Source: Deltaproteobacteria bacterium
GTDB taxonomy: Bacteria > Myxococcota_A > UBA9042 > PHBI01
Length of the DNA stretch: 64,000 nt
Assembly (NCBI GenBank): GCA_011526585.1
Contig: WYBB01000025.1
Location: 1-64,000, forward strand
Reading direction: 5' to 3'
Shown in pieces: positions 49,963 through 59,610 of this stretch (position 1 is its first letter; each line of letters opens with the position of its first letter). The notes below the pieces were generated by a model, which ran no database searches, was not told the DNA's origin, and was given only the letters and a program-made list of their open reading frames with translations. The position numbers and the translations under genes were made by a program.

Positions 49963-51351
49963 TCACGCGGGGTGGTTCGCTTCGCGCCCGGCCGGGAGCC
50001 GCACCCAGAAGATCGAACCGTGGGGCTCGCGCGGCTCGATGCCGACGGTGCCGCCCATCGCCAGCGTGAGGTGCTTGACGATCGCGAGGCCGAGCCCGGT
50101 GCCGCCGGTCTCGCGCGAGCGACCCTTGTCGACGCGATAGAAGCGCTCGAAGACGCGCTCGCGGTGCTCGGGCGCGATGCCCGGGCCGTCGTCCGCGACG
50201 GTGACGCGCACCCAGCCGCGCTTCGCATCGGCGTCGATCGCGATCGAGCCGCCCGGCTCGGCGTACTTGACGGCGTTCTCGACGAGGTTGGCGAGCACCT
50301 GATCGACGCCCTTCTGGTCGGCGTGCACGGTGAGGCCGGGATCGATCGTCAGGCTGGCGGCGAGGCGCTTGTCGCGCAGCGGTACCTGCACGAGATCGAG
50401 CGCGCGCTCGGCCGCGGCGCGCACCATGACCGGCTCCTTGGCGAGCGACTGCTGGCCCGCCTCGAGGCGCGCCAGCTCGAGCAGACCGGCGATGATCTGG
50501 GTCATGCGCGCGGCGTGCCGCTCGATGCGCAGGACGAAGTCGCGCGCCACCGCGGCGTCGTCGAGCGCGCCGTCGAGGAGCGTCTCGGCCGCGGTCTGGA
50601 TGACGGAGACGGGCGTCCTCAGCTCGTGGGAGATGTTGGCGACGAAGTCGCGGCGTACGCGCTCGAGGTGTCGGATGGCGGTGACGTCGCGCAGCACCAC
50701 CGCCGCGCCCGCGCCCGTGCCCTGCGGTGAAGCGTTGGCGACCAGGGTGCGCCGCTCCTGCCCGGGGAGCGTGAGCTCGACCCGCACGAGGCGACCCTTC
50801 TGCGCCTCGGAGACCGCGTCGTGCAGCGCCGGCAGCGGCAGCACCTCGCGGTAGTCGCGGCCCACCGCCACCCCCGAGACCTGGAAGAGCTCGAGGAAGG
50901 CGGTGTTGGTCAGCGTCACCCGGTTCTGCCCGTCGACCGCGAAGACGCCGGCGTCGATGCCGTTCATGACCGCCTGGAAGCGCGAGTGCTCCTCGGCCAG
51001 GCTGGAGTCGACGCGCACGAGGTCACGCGCGAGGCGCTGATAGGTCGCGGCGAGCTCGTCGAGGAGCTCGTCGGGGAAGGCGGCGTCGCCGGCGCCACCG
51101 TGCTCGATGGCCTTGGCCACGCCGCCCAGCGTCCGTCGCACCAGGCGCACCGCGACGATCGCGGCGCCCACCGAGAGCGCGAGCGAGAGCGCGACGGTGA
51201 CGAGCACCACCAGGCGCAGGGAGTCCCGCGCATGCTCCGGCACCGCCTCGTGATCGAGCACGCGCTCCATCGCGATCCAGAAGCCGGCGATGACGACGCC
51301 GACCAGACCGAGGGCGAGCACGAGGAACCTGGTGCGCAGAGAGGGTCGCAT
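49963..51351 (-). CDS. phoR: Sensor histidine kinase PhoR
   Basis: The protein has 462 residues. Two transmembrane helices (residues 7-27 and 46-69) flank a short periplasmic loop. A PAS domain (about 115-215) precedes the phosphoacceptor region ANISHELRTPVSVI with its His, then N, G1 and G2 boxes (NLVENAVKYA, DDGPGIAPEH, GTGLGLAIVKHL). Position beside pstSCAB and phoB supports the phosphate-sensing assignment. ATG 51351 lies 10 bp after the phoB stop, so the order is phoB-phoR. Phosphate sensing would normally involve PhoU, which is not in this window. Confidence 0.88.
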   Translation of the reverse strand: MRPSLRTRFLVLALGLVGVVIAGFWIAMERVLDHEAVPEHARDSLRLVVLVTVALSLALSVGAAIVAVRLVRRTLGGVAKAIEHGGAGDAAFPDELLDELAATYQRLARDLVRVDSSLAEEHSRFQAVMNGIDAGVFAVDGQNRVTLTNTAFLELFQVSGVAVGRDYREVLPLPALHDAVSEAQKGRLVRVELTLPGQERRTLVANASPQGTGAGAAVVLRDVTAIRHLERVRRDFVANISHELRTPVSVIQTAAETLLDGALDDAAVARDFVLRIERHAARMTQIIAGLLELARLEAGQQSLAKEPVMVRAAAERALDLVQVPLRDKRLAASLTIDPGLTVHADQKGVDQVLANLVENAVKYAEPGGSIAIDADAKRGWVRVTVADDGPGIAPEHRERVFERFYRVDKGRSRETGGTGLGLAIVKHLTLAMGGTVGIEPREPHGSIFWVRLPAGREANHPA

Positions 51352-51361
51352 CGCGCGCGGC

Positions 51362-52105
<744 letters not shown>

Positions 52106-52160
52106 GGCTGCCCCCTCTCTATCCGAATCCGCACGCGCCGTCATGGGGCGGACACCGCGA

Positions 52161-53576
52161 TCAATCGCGCGTCCGGCGGTAGTCGGCCGCGTCGAGGCCG
52201 TAGCGGCGGAGGAGGCGATGCAGCGACTCGCGCGCCAACCCGGCGCGCTCGGCCGCCTGCGAGACGTTGCCCTGGGTCGCACGCAGCATGGCGTCGAGGT
52301 ACTCACGCCCGGCGCGGGTGGCCGCCGCCTCCAGGGCCTGCCGATAGGGCAGGTCGATGCGCGCCATGCGCGGCGGGCCCGCGCCCGTGGTGTCGTCCTC
52401 GTGCGTCGCCGTCGCGAGCACGTCGGGCGGCAGATCGGCGACGTCGACGAGCGCGCCGTCCGCCACCGCCGCCGCGCGCATGACGGCGTTGTCGAGCTCG
52501 CGCACGTTGCCTGGCCAGTCGTGCTCGATGAGCGCGCGCAGCGCCTCGGGCTGGAAACCCTCGGGCCCACCGCGCATGTCCACCCTGGCGCGCGCGAGGA
52601 AGCGCTCGGCCAGGAGCGGGATGTCCTCCTTTCGCTCGCGCAGCGGCGGCAGCGTGATCGGGAACACCGCGAGGCGGAAGTAGAGGTCCTCGCGAAACGC
52701 GCCGGACCTGGCCTCGGCGGCCAGCGCGCGATGGGTGGCCGCGATGACGCGCGCGCGGAGAGGACGCGGGCTGTTGTCGCCGAGGCGCCTGAGCTCGCGC
52801 TGCTCGAGCGCGCGATTCAGCTTGACCTGCAGGGCCAGGGGCAGCTCGCCGATCTCGTCGAGGAAGACGGTGCCGGCGCCGGCCTCTTCGAGGAGCCCCG
52901 GGCGATCGGCGGTGGCCCCGGTGAAGGCGCCGCGCACGTGACCGAAGAGCTCGGATTCGATCAGCTCGGCGGGCAGCGCGCCGCAGTTGATCGTGACGAA
53001 GGGCTCGTGCCGGCGCGGTCCCTCGAAGTGGATCGCGCGCGCCGCCAGCTCCTTGCCGGTGCCGCTCTCGCCGAGGAGCAGCACGGTGAGATCGCGCTGC
53101 GCCGCCTTGTCGAGGAGCGTGAAGACCGCCTGCATCGCGGTGGAGCGCCCGAAGAGCTCGCCGTGCCGGATGCGCTCGGAGAGCGCCGCTTCGAGGTCCG
53201 CCGCGCGGCGGCGCAGGGCCTTGCGCTCGGCCGCGCGCTCGACGCGCAACACCGCCTCGTCCGGCTCGAAGGGCTTGGGCAGATAGTCGAAGGCGCCGGC
53301 GCGGATCGCCTCGACCGCGCTCTGCACGGACGCGTACGCCGTCATGAGGATCACCTCGAGCGCCGGATCCGCGCTCTTGGCCACACGCATCACCTCGAGC
53401 CCATCCGCCCCGGGCATGCGCACGTCGCTGACCACGACGTCGAAGCGCTCCTCCGAGAGGCGCCTCACCGCCTCCGCCCCGTCGGCCGCTTCGATCACCT
53501 CGTGCCGCGGCGAGAGCAGCTTGGTGAAGAGCAGGCGAATGCTCGCCTTGTCGTCGACGACCAGGATCCGGCTCAT
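52161..53576 (-). CDS. NtrC-family sigma-54 activator response regulator
   Basis: The protein has 471 residues. The receiver domain has [10 protein letters not shown] and the phospho-Asp in VVSDVRMPG. The AAA+ domain has Walker A GESGTGKE, the sigma-54 contact loop GAFTGAT and Walker [12 protein letters not shown] Fis-type HTH ([24 protein letters not shown]) closes the protein. It activates sigma-54 promoters when phosphorylated by the kinase encoded upstream (ATGA overlap). Lying behind the Cu/Ag export genes, it is a good candidate for their regulator, comparable to ZraR, but the target is inference. Confidence 0.9.
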   Translation of the reverse strand: MSRILVVDDKASIRLLFTKLLSPRHEVIEAADGAEAVRRLSEERFDVVVSDVRMPGADGLEVMRVAKSADPALEVILMTAYASVQSAVEAIRAGAFDYLPKPFEPDEAVLRVERAAERKALRRRAADLEAALSERIRHGELFGRSTAMQAVFTLLDKAAQRDLTVLLLGESGTGKELAARAIHFEGPRRHEPFVTINCGALPAELIESELFGHVRGAFTGATADRPGLLEEAGAGTVFLDEIGELPLALQVKLNRALEQRELRRLGDNSPRPLRARVIAATHRALAAEARSGAFREDLYFRLAVFPITLPPLRERKEDIPLLAERFLARARVDMRGGPEGFQPEALRALIEHDWPGNVRELDNAVMRAAAVADGALVDVADLPPDVLATATHEDDTTGAGPPRMARIDLPYRQALEAAATRAGREYLDAMLRATQGNVSQAAERAGLARESLHRLLRRYGLDAADYRRTRD

Positions 53577-55027
53577 CTCCCCTCCCCCCTCGGCAGCTCG
53601 AGCTCGAAGGTGGTGCCCGCCCCGGCACCGGTCGACACGAGGCGTAGCGTCCCACCGTGCGCCCGCGCCAGCGCCAGCGAGACCGCCAGCCCGAGCCCGG
53701 TCCCGTCGGGCTTCGAGGTCACGAACGGCTCGAAGAGACGTGCGCGTACCGCCTCGGGGATCCCGGCCCCCGGGTCGCTCACGCGCATCACCACGCGCGC
53801 GGGATCACCTGCGAAGGAGACGCGGACCGGCCCCTCCGGCGCCGCCTCGACCGCGTTCTTGAGCAGGTTCCACACCACCTGCCGGAGCTTGGGTGCGTCC
53901 CCGCTGAGCGTGACCCCCGCCGCGGGGCGCTGGATGTGGAAGAGCGCGTGCGCGGCCACCGCGTCGCCGTGCCCTCGCGCGATCGCCTGTGCGACCTCGT
54001 CGGCGACCTCGGCGAGATCGAGCGCGACCCGGGTCAGCCGTGGTGGGCGCGCGAGATCGAGGAGCTCGCTGACGATGGCGCGACAGCGCTCGGCCTCGGC
54101 CAGGACGAGCGCCGCTCCCTCGCGCGCCTCGCCGCTCGCCGCCGCGTCGCGCTCGATGAGGCGCGCGTGACCGATGATCGCGGTGAGGGGGTTGTTGACC
54201 TCGTGGGCCACGCCGGCGGCGAGCTGCCCCAACGAGGCCAGCCGCTCGGCGGCGACGAGGCGCTCCTCGCGCAGCGCGAGCTCGGCCGCCATGCGATTGA
54301 AGGCCTTGGCCAGCGCGCCCAGCTCGTCGTCGCGCTCGAGCTCGATGCGCGTGTCGAGCTCGCCGCGGGCCAGGCGCTCTGCGCCGTTCAAGAGCTTGCC
54401 GAGCGGACGCGTGAGCGCGCGCGCCAGGGAGATCCCGAGCGCGAGCGCGAAGGCGCCGGCAAAGAGCGCGAAGAGGATGAGCGTCGTCGCCTCGCGCGAT
54501 GCCGCGGCATCGGCACGCGCCCGTGCCTCGAGAGCGCGGTGCCGGAGCTCGGTCGTGAGGCGATCGGTGACGGCCGTGATGCGATCGACGTGGTCGAGCG
54601 CGCGATCGTGGATCGGCACGAGCGCCGCGCGTGGGCCGCCGACGTTCGGCAGGATCTCGTCGGCGAAGTGATCGCGCAAGGCGTCGATCTCGCGCGCGAG
54701 CTCCTCGACCGCCGGGCGCTGCTCGCCGTCGCCGATGAAGCCGCGCAAGGCGTCGACGAGCACGCGCGCCTCGCGCTCGGTCGCGCCGTAGTGGTCGAGG
54801 TGCGAGCGATCGTTGAGGATGATCGTGTGCGCCTGGTGCGCGTAGAGGTCGCGCGCCGTCAGCGACAGGACCAGCGCAGCGTGGGTATCGCGCTCGGCGT
54901 CGGCGACGGTGGCGATGTCCTCGCGCAGCGCGTCGTGCGTGATCAGGCCGAGCCCGGCGGACAACGCCATGAGCAGCGCGAGGCTCGCCAGCGCGAGCGC
55001 GATCTTTCGGCGCAACAGGGGTTTCAT
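53573..55027 (-). CDS. NtrB/ZraS-like sensor histidine kinase
   Basis: The protein has 484 residues. Two transmembrane helices (near 8-30 and 180-200) border a 150-residue periplasmic helical sensor. A HAMP region (RALTRPLGKLL) and a short coiled coil precede the H box LAAGVAHEVNNPLTAIIGHA, then NLLKNAVEA, DPGAGIPE and GTGLGLAVSLAL. The H-box sequence is that of the NtrB/ZraS class that pairs with NtrC-type regulators. It lacks the His-rich sensor of ZraS. ATG 55027 starts 110 bp beyond the lipoprotein stop. Confidence 0.88.
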   Translation of the reverse strand: MKPLLRRKIALALASLALLMALSAGLGLITHDALREDIATVADAERDTHAALVLSLTARDLYAHQAHTIILNDRSHLDHYGATEREARVLVDALRGFIGDGEQRPAVEELAREIDALRDHFADEILPNVGGPRAALVPIHDRALDHVDRITAVTDRLTTELRHRALEARARADAAASREATTLILFALFAGAFALALGISLARALTRPLGKLLNGAERLARGELDTRIELERDDELGALAKAFNRMAAELALREERLVAAERLASLGQLAAGVAHEVNNPLTAIIGHARLIERDAAASGEAREGAALVLAEAERCRAIVSELLDLARPPRLTRVALDLAEVADEVAQAIARGHGDAVAAHALFHIQRPAAGVTLSGDAPKLRQVVWNLLKNAVEAAPEGPVRVSFAGDPARVVMRVSDPGAGIPEAVRARLFEPFVTSKPDGTGLGLAVSLALARAHGGTLRLVSTGAGAGTTFELELPRGEGR

Positions 55028-55083
55028 CAGGGCGGAGCGCCACCTCGCGGCGGTGGTCCAGTCCGCCGCGCCGCGATCCTGGC

Positions 55084-55140
55084 ATGACCGCGCGGGTGTG
55101 CCCAGCGCGGAGCCGGCGCACCCGCGCAGGTGCCGGTCAT
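55084..55140. terminator. Long hairpin at the end of the metal-export operon
   Basis: GCGCGGGTGTGCC (55090-55102) pairs with GGCGCACCCGCGC (55115-55127) with one G-T pair, and ATGACCG/CGGTCAT extends the stem outward, partly over the lipoprotein stop codon. No T-tract follows. It may terminate, or only reduce, transcription into the kinase gene. Confidence 0.55.
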
Positions 55141-56417
55141 CGGACCTCGACCGTCCAGTCCGTGGTCACGATCGCATCGCCGCGCTGGAACTGGGCCCAG
55201 AGCTTGTAGCGCCCGGCGGCGGGCAGCACGGTGTGAAAGCTCACCTTGGGGCCGCCGCGCATCCCGGGGGTCGGCTCCGGGCCGCGCGGGTGGGCGTGGG
55301 CCATGGTGACCTTGTCGTCCCCGAGGATGAAGAGGTGCCCGAAGGCCCCGAGGTAGGGCACGAGATCGGTCACGGGCGCGCCGGAGCGATCGCTGACCGT
55401 GTACTCCAGCATGGCGTCGCCGACCGCGAGAGGGCTGGGAACCACCGCGAGCGTGAACTGCAGATCGCCGAAGGTCTTGGTCATCTCGCCGTCGATGGCG
55501 AGCGGCGCGCGCTCCGGGGCCGTGCCCGGTACGACGAGGTCGGTGCGGGTGACGCTCGCACCGGCCGAGGTCGACTTGAAGTCGGAGTAGACGTGATAGG
55601 TGCCCGGCGCGGGGAAGACCTGGCCGAGCGTCCACGTCCCGGCGGCGACGTCGGCCGGATCGGGGTGCACGTGATCGAAGAAGGACATGTCCTCGCTGAC
55701 GATGAAGACGTGCAGCTTCTTTTCGTGCACCACCTCGAAGTCGGTGATGGCCTTGCCGTCGGCCTTGACGTGGTAGGCGAAGGAGAGCACCGCCGGCTTG
55801 CCGGCTTCGAGCGGCGCGGCCGAGGTGACGCGCCCCTCGAGGGTCTCGGAGAGGCGCATCGCCGGCATCGCGCCGTGGTCGTGCGCCGCCGCGCCGTGCG
55901 CGTGCCCGTGGTCGTGGCCGTGCGCGTCGCCACCTCCACCGTGGTCGTGGCCGGACCCGGTCGGCCCGCCCTCGAAGCGCGCCGTCAGCGTCTCGCCCGC
56001 GACGTGCAACGTGACCACGGCGGTCCACGCGCCCGCGAAGCTCACCATCGCGTGCAGGTGGTTGCCCATCGCCTCCAGCGGCGCTTCGGTGGGCGGCTTG
56101 CCGTCCTTCGTCGACAGGAGCACGCTGCCCTTCACGTCGCTGATCGGCAGCGCCTTCTCGTCGCCGTCGAGCAGGTAGACGAGCATGCCGACCTTCGAGG
56201 CGACGGCCTCGATGTGGTAGCTGCCGGCGACCGCGACGACACCGCCATGCGGCGAGCCGTGGGCGTGATCCTCGCCACGGGCGTGCGGGTCCGGATGTCC
56301 GGCGGGGGCCGGGGTCGCGTGCGCGGTGTGCGCACCGGGTGAGGACGCATCGGACTTGCCGCCGCAAGCGGCGCCGATGCAGAGCGTGGAAGAGACGACA
56401 GTGACGAGCCTAAGCAT
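55137..56417 (-). CDS. His-rich metal-binding periplasmic lipoprotein
   Basis: The protein has 426 residues. The signal peptide ends in the lipobox GAAC. Two His-rich stretches follow: PHARGEDHAHGSPHGG near residue 47 and HDHGGGGDAHGHDHGHAHG near residue 155, flanking beta-sandwich-like domains. The C-terminal 200 residues (MSFFDHVHPDPADVAAGTW, APGTYHVYSDFKS) resemble secreted domains seen with heavy-metal efflux genes. It may buffer or hand Cu/Ag to the efflux pump. Its start overlaps the cusA stop by 8 bp, so it belongs to that operon. Confidence 0.78.
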   Translation of the reverse strand: MLRLVTVVSSTLCIGAACGGKSDASSPGAHTAHATPAPAGHPDPHARGEDHAHGSPHGGVVAVAGSYHIEAVASKVGMLVYLLDGDEKALPISDVKGSVLLSTKDGKPPTEAPLEAMGNHLHAMVSFAGAWTAVVTLHVAGETLTARFEGGPTGSGHDHGGGGDAHGHDHGHAHGAAAHDHGAMPAMRLSETLEGRVTSAAPLEAGKPAVLSFAYHVKADGKAITDFEVVHEKKLHVFIVSEDMSFFDHVHPDPADVAAGTWTLGQVFPAPGTYHVYSDFKSTSAGASVTRTDLVVPGTAPERAPLAIDGEMTKTFGDLQFTLAVVPSPLAVGDAMLEYTVSDRSGAPVTDLVPYLGAFGHLFILGDDKVTMAHAHPRGPEPTPGMRGGPKVSFHTVLPAAGRYKLWAQFQRGDAIVTTDWTVEVR

Positions 56418-59400
56418 GAGATATCTCCTGGGAATCGACGGCCCTTGGGCCGTGGTCTGATGGGGTCGAACCGAGGCCGTCCTCGCGGTCCTCGGCGTGG
56501 GGATCGGGAGCGAGCGCGGCGGCGCGGCCGAAGAGCCAGAAGGCCGCCGGCGTGACGACCAGGTCGAGCAGCGTCGAGCTGATGAGACCGCCGAGGATCA
56601 CGACGGCCACCGGGTGCAGGATCTCCTTGCCGGGGGCGTCCGCCGACACGACCAGCGGCACCAGGCCGAGCGCCGCGGTGAGCGCGGTCATCAGCACCGG
56701 CACCAGGCGATCGCGCGAGCCGTGCTCGATGGTGGCGCGCGACCACGGCGCGCCCTCGTGGCGGATCAAGAGCAAGTAGTGGTCGAGGAGCAGGATCGAG
56801 TTGCGCGAGGCGATGCCGCACAGCGTGATGAAGCCGACCAGCGTCGCGACGGACAGGGGCAGCCCCGCGATCCACAGCGCGGTCGCGCTGCCGACGAGCG
56901 CCAGCGGGATGTTGACGAGCACCTGCACCACCAGGCGCAGCGAGCGGAAGTGCACCCAGAGCACGAGCACCATGCCCATGAGCGACAGGATCGCCAGCAG
57001 CGCGATGAGGCGCGTCGCTTCGGTCTGGCTCTTGAACTGGCCCTCGAGCGCGATGGCGTAGCCGTCGGGCAGCGCGATGCGCGACAAGGCCTCCTCGAGC
57101 TCGGCGACGGCGGTGCCGAGGTCGCGATCTTCGACGTTGGCGAGGACGGCGATGCGGCGCTCGGCGTTCTCGTGCAGGATCTGGTTGGGTCCGCGCCCGG
57201 TGCGGATCTCGACCAGAGCGCCGAGCGGTACCCTGGCCCCCGACGGCGTATCGATCGGCAAGACCGCCAGCGCATCCGCGTCGGCGCGCACCCCGTCGGC
57301 GAGCCGCACGAGCATCTCGAAGGTCCGGTCGTCCTCGAGCACGTGGCCGACGACCTCACCACCGACCAACCGCTCGAGGGCTTCGGCCAGGGTGCCCGGG
57401 GCGTAGCCGAAGCGCGCCGCGTCCGGGCGCACGCGCAGGCGGAGCTGCGGTACCAGCACCAGGCGCTCGGCCTGCACGTCGACGAGACCGGGGACGCGCC
57501 TGGCGACCTCTTCGACGCGCGCCGCCAGGTGCCGCAGCTCGGTCAGTCCGGGACCGCGGATCTTGATCGCGATCTCGGCGCGCACGCCCGAGAGCAGGTG
57601 GTCGAGACGATGCGAGATCGGCTGCCCGATGTTGACGACCACGCCGGGCAGGGCGGCGAGACGCCCGCGGATCTCGGCCAGGACCTCGGCGCGCGGGCGC
57701 TGCGGCGGGTGGGCGTCGTCGCCGTCCGCGGGGTGGAAGTCGACGTCGATCTCGGCGTAGTGCACGCCCTCGGCGTGCTCGTCGGCCTCGGCCCGACCGG
57801 TGCGGCGCCCGACCGACTTCACCTCCGGCACCTGCAGTACCAGGCGCTCGGCGGCGCGCCCGAGCGCGTCCGAGTCGGAGAGCGAGACCCCCGGGCGCCC
57901 GAGCACGTTGATGGTGGCGGTGCCTTCGTTGAAGGCCGGCAGGAACTCGGAGCCGAGTGTCGAGACCACACCGATCGCGCCGAGTACGAGCAGCATCGCC
58001 GCGCCGAGCACGAGCCAGGGCTGGCGCAGGGTGCGTTGCAGGGTCGCGTGCTGCACGCGCTTGAGGAGGCGAACGAGGAGGCCGTCGCGCGTGTGGTGGG
58101 TCGCGCGCGACGAGGGCAGGAGCAGGCTGGCCAGCGCCGGGGTGACCGTGACCGAGACGGCGAGCGAGGCCAGGATGGAGACGATGTAGGCGACGCCGAG
58201 CGGCGCGAAGAGGCGGCCCTCGATGCCGCCCAGCGCGAAGAGCGGCACGAAGACCAGGACGACGAGCATCGTCGCGAACACGATCGAGCCGCGCACCTCG
58301 CGCGAGGCGCGCCACACCACCCCGAGCACCGGCTCGGGGCGTGGCCGCGCGCGGTTCTCGCGCAGTCGGCGGAACACGTTCTCGACGTCGACGATGGCGT
58401 CGTCGACGAGCTCGCCGATGGCGACGGCGATGCCGCCGAGCGTCATGGTGTTGACCGTCATGCCGAAGGCCGAGAAGACGAGCGCCGTCACCGCCAGCGA
58501 GAGCGGGATGGCGGTGAGGGTGATGAAGGTCGTGCGCAGGTTCAGGAGGAACATGAAGAGCACGACGACCACCAGCACCGCGCCGTCGCGCAGGGCGTGC
58601 AAGACGTTGTCGGTGGCGGCCTCGATGAACTCCGCCTGCCGGAAGAGCGAGACCAGATCGACGTCGGCCGGCAGGCGCGCATCGAGATCGGCCAGCGCCA
58701 GGTCGAGCGCTTCGGTCAGCTCGATGGTGCTCGCGCCGGGCTGCTTCTGCGCCGAGAGCACCACCGCCGGCAGCCCGTCGACGCCTGCGTCGCCGCGCTT
58801 GACGCCGGCCTCGAAGCCGAGCGTGGCGACGTCGGCCAGCGTCACGCCGACGCCGTCGCGCACCGCCACCACGGTGGCGCCGATCGTGTCGAGGTCGGCG
58901 CTGCGCGCGAGGTTGCGCACGACCAGCTCGTCGCCGCGCAGGTCGACGAAGCCGCCGCCGGTGTTGGTCTGAGCGCCGCGCGCCGCCTCGTAGACCTCGG
59001 CCAGGGTGACGTCGTAGCGCGCGAGCCGCTCCGGGCGCAGCGCGACGCGCAGCGTCTTCTTCCCACCGCCGATCGCGATCACCTGCGCCACCCCCGGGAC
59101 GGCCTGCAGGCGGCGCGAGACCTCGAAGTCGGCGCGGCTGCGCAGCTCGATGGGTGAGGTCGAGCCGTCCTTCGACACCAGACCGACCAGCATCACCTCG
59201 CCCATGATCGAGGTGATGGGGCCCATCGTCGGGACGATGCCCGCCGGCAGCTGGCTCTCCAGCGTGGCGAGGCGCTCGGTCACGCGCTGGCGGTTCTCGA
59301 GGAGCGAGGTCTGCCAGGCGAACTCGACCCACACGATCGAGAGGCCGACCCCGCTCTGCGAGCGTACGCGTACGACCCCGGCGGCGCCGTTCATCGCCAT

Positions 59401-59610
59401 CTCGACCGGCCGGGTGACCAGCGCCTCGACCTCCTCGGGCGAGAGGCCACCGGCTTCGGTCATGATCGTGACCGTGGGTCGGTTGAGATCGGGGAAGACG
59501 TCGACCGGCAGGCGCGCCGCGGTGAGGATCCCGCCGCCGAAGAGCAGGAGCGCCAGGGCCAACACCAGCACGCGCTGGCGCAGGGCGAGCTTGATGATCG
59601 CGTCGAGCAT
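56410..59610 (-). CDS. cusA: CusA/CzcA-type heavy-metal RND efflux pump
   Basis: The protein has 1066 residues, the normal length. Twelve transmembrane helices and two periplasmic domains are evident. AVAIGELVDDAIVDVENVFRR in TM4 carries the HME-subfamily acidic residues for proton coupling, and QPISHRLDHLLSGVRAEIAIKI is a conserved periplasmic block of CusA/CzcA proteins. It exports metal ions from the periplasm by proton motive force with CusB and an outer-membrane channel. No cusC-like gene is in the window. Specificity for Cu/Ag is inferred from copA and copZ next to it. Confidence 0.9.
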   Translation of the reverse strand: MLDAIIKLALRQRVLVLALALLLFGGGILTAARLPVDVFPDLNRPTVTIMTEAGGLSPEEVEALVTRPVEMAMNGAAGVVRVRSQSGVGLSIVWVEFAWQTSLLENRQRVTERLATLESQLPAGIVPTMGPITSIMGEVMLVGLVSKDGSTSPIELRSRADFEVSRRLQAVPGVAQVIAIGGGKKTLRVALRPERLARYDVTLAEVYEAARGAQTNTGGGFVDLRGDELVVRNLARSADLDTIGATVVAVRDGVGVTLADVATLGFEAGVKRGDAGVDGLPAVVLSAQKQPGASTIELTEALDLALADLDARLPADVDLVSLFRQAEFIEAATDNVLHALRDGAVLVVVVLFMFLLNLRTTFITLTAIPLSLAVTALVFSAFGMTVNTMTLGGIAVAIGELVDDAIVDVENVFRRLRENRARPRPEPVLGVVWRASREVRGSIVFATMLVVLVFVPLFALGGIEGRLFAPLGVAYIVSILASLAVSVTVTPALASLLLPSSRATHHTRDGLLVRLLKRVQHATLQRTLRQPWLVLGAAMLLVLGAIGVVSTLGSEFLPAFNEGTATINVLGRPGVSLSDSDALGRAAERLVLQVPEVKSVGRRTGRAEADEHAEGVHYAEIDVDFHPADGDDAHPPQRPRAEVLAEIRGRLAALPGVVVNIGQPISHRLDHLLSGVRAEIAIKIRGPGLTELRHLAARVEEVARRVPGLVDVQAERLVLVPQLRLRVRPDAARFGYAPGTLAEALERLVGGEVVGHVLEDDRTFEMLVRLADGVRADADALAVLPIDTPSGARVPLGALVEIRTGRGPNQILHENAERRIAVLANVEDRDLGTAVAELEEALSRIALPDGYAIALEGQFKSQTEATRLIALLAILSLMGMVLVLWVHFRSLRLVVQVLVNIPLALVGSATALWIAGLPLSVATLVGFITLCGIASRNSILLLDHYLLLIRHEGAPWSRATIEHGSRDRLVPVLMTALTAALGLVPLVVSADAPGKEILHPVAVVILGGLISSTLLDLVVTPAAFWLFGRAAALAPDPHAEDREDGLGSTPSDHGPRAVDSQEISHA